Source of the DNA: Mycobacterium celatum
Lineage (GTDB): Bacteria > Actinomycetota > Actinomycetes > Mycobacteriales > Mycobacteriaceae
NCBI RefSeq assembly: GCF_002101595.1
Contig: NZ_LQOM01000031.1
Location: 124,001 to 188,000 of the forward strand
Direction: 5' to 3'
Length of the DNA: 64,000 bases
The translations under genes were made by a program, and so were the position numbers. Positions 63,289-64,000 of the stretch are shown piece by piece. Numbering within the stretch: the first letter of the stretch is position 1; each line of letters starts with the position of its first letter. A model generated the notes under the pieces. The model was not told where the DNA came from. It ran no database searches and saw nothing but the letters and a program-made list of their open reading frames with translations.

Positions 63289-63717
63289 ATGTTCAAGGGG
63301 TTCAGGAAGTTTCTGATGCACGGCGACGTGATCACCGTGGCCATCGGACTAGTTGTGGCCCTGGCCTTCTCGACACTGGTCAAGGCCTTCACCGATTCCG
63401 TGATCAATCCGCTAGTCGCGGCGGCACAACCGGGCAGCAAAATCGGCCTCGGCTGGCAACTCGGCGAAGCCGGCAACAAGGAGACCTTCGTCGACATGGG
63501 ATCGTTCATCTCGGCGATCGTCTACTTCATCGTCTTCATGACGGTCGTGTACTTCGTAATCGTGCTGCCGTACAAGCACATCCAGGCCCGCCGCGGGGTC
63601 ACGGTCTTCGGGGACGAGCCGGCGACCAAGGCGTGCCCTGAGTGCCTGTCCGCCGACCTGCCCGCGGACGCGCGGAGGTGCAAGCACTGTGCCAGCGAAC
63701 TGCCCGCCGCGGCCTGA
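63289..63717 (+). CDS. mscL: MscL-family channel with C-terminal zinc ribbon
   Basis: A 142-residue protein starting at ATG 63289 (MFKGFRKFLMHGDV). The MscL core has a first membrane helix (VITVAIGLVVALAFSTLVKA), the FTDSVINPL segment and a second helix (FISAIVYFIVFMTVVYFVIV). The usual C-terminal helical bundle is replaced by a zinc ribbon with two Cys pairs (CPECLSADLPADARRCKHC). Family members release solutes on osmotic down-shock. M. tuberculosis mscL (Rv0985c) is in the opposite direction, so this may be a distinct paralogue or an inverted gene. Confidence 0.82.
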   Translation: MFKGFRKFLMHGDVITVAIGLVVALAFSTLVKAFTDSVINPLVAAAQPGSKIGLGWQLGEAGNKETFVDMGSFISAIVYFIVFMTVVYFVIVLPYKHIQARRGVTVFGDEPATKACPECLSADLPADARRCKHCASELPAAA

Positions 63718-63722
63718 AACGC

Positions 63723-64000
63723 TCAGTGCAGGGTGAGCGTCACGCTCTGCACCAGCGCGGCACCGGCCAGCGCGTTCGCGGCGCCGGCCGGTAGCGCGAC
63801 CAGCACCACGCGGTCGTCGGCCTGCGCCTTCTGCTTCGCCGAGATCAGCACCACGACGGCGTTGGTGGCCACCACCCGGGGGCTGGCGTGCGCGTCGGCT
63901 TCGGGCGCGGCGACGACGTCGACGACATCGCCGGCTCGCACCAGGTCGGCCAGCGCGGCGTCGGCCGGGTGCACCGGCACGATCCGGGCATCCGGGCCGG
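63723..64000 (-). CDS. SAF-domain protein, C-terminal part (partial)
   Basis: The gene enters from the right edge and ends at 63723; 92 residues are visible (DARIVPVHPADAALADLVRA, then GDVVDVVAAPEADAHASPRV). The pattern fits the SAF beta-clip of CpaB/FlgA-like proteins, which in actinobacteria are usually anchored exported proteins. The start and any signal helix lie outside the window. It converges on mscL with five bases between the stops. Confidence 0.7.
   Translation of the reverse strand, partial: GPDARIVPVHPADAALADLVRAGDVVDVVAAPEADAHASPRVVATNAVVVLISAKQKAQADDRVVLVALPAGAANALAGAALVQSVTLTLH

Overview
The window looks like a chromosome segment of a non-tuberculous Mycobacterium. It is GC-rich, has many GTG starts and ATGA/GTGA gene overlaps, and keeps the order of the M. 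tuberculosis Rv0938-Rv0985c neighbourhood: ligD, an F420 oxidoreductase, an Fpg/Nei glycosylase, pgi, the intracellular chorismate mutase, uvrD1, an M23 peptidase, sucCD, the 34-kDa antigen, perM, purN-purH, a chelatase-like AAA/VWA pair, echA7-fadE12-accA2-accD2-fadE13-atuA, rpmF, mprA-mprB-pepD-moaB2 and an MscL channel. Rv numbers are positional equivalents from memory. I cannot name the species.

Layout. 1-12 kb: the membrane half of an adenylate cyclase (cut by the left edge), a fructokinase and mannitol dehydrogenase pair, ligD, a TetR-controlled operon (DUF2236 oxygenase, PF10118 metal-dependent hydrolase, membrane protein), then a HAD phosphatase and a second mannitol dehydrogenase. 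12-16 kb: a small secreted protein, a fumarylacetoacetase/metallo-beta-lactamase fusion, a membrane protein and an F420 oxidoreductase. 16-22 kb: a signalling island of GAF-ANTAR, CheB-like, Crp-like, CheR-PAS, STAS-ATPase and CheB proteins, with no chemoreceptor, CheA or CheW. 22-29 kb: a shortened FAD monooxygenase, an AurF-type diiron protein, cobF (absent from M. tuberculosis), a holin-like protein, the glycosylase, an SDR enzyme and a second DUF2236/TetR divergon with a near-perfect operator. 29-49 kb: housekeeping genes (pgi, chorismate mutase, uvrD1, sucCD, purNH, perM, AAA/VWA pair). 50-58 kb: a tightly coupled six-gene acyl-CoA degradation operon. 58-64 kb: rpmF, the MprAB envelope-stress system with its PepD protease, moaB2, a coupled 29-residue ORF, a zinc-ribbon MscL and a partial SAF protein.

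How the genes work together. Mannitol dehydrogenase, fructokinase and Pgi would carry polyols into glycolysis. The 50-58 kb operon has the enzymes of a leucine- or terpene-like degradation route: two acyl-CoA dehydrogenases, a biotin-dependent carboxylase, an enoyl-CoA hydratase and an AtuA-like protein. MprAB has its direct-repeat box in front of pepD. Dispersed short repeats mark several gene borders, and one has entered echA7 in frame.

The most unusual content is the receptor-less CheB/CheR island, the two DUF2236/TetR divergons, the fusion hydrolase with an altered zinc motif, and the repeat insertion in echA7. No tRNA, rRNA, CRISPR array, prophage or insertion sequence was seen. No gene-free stretch exceeds about 300 bases.
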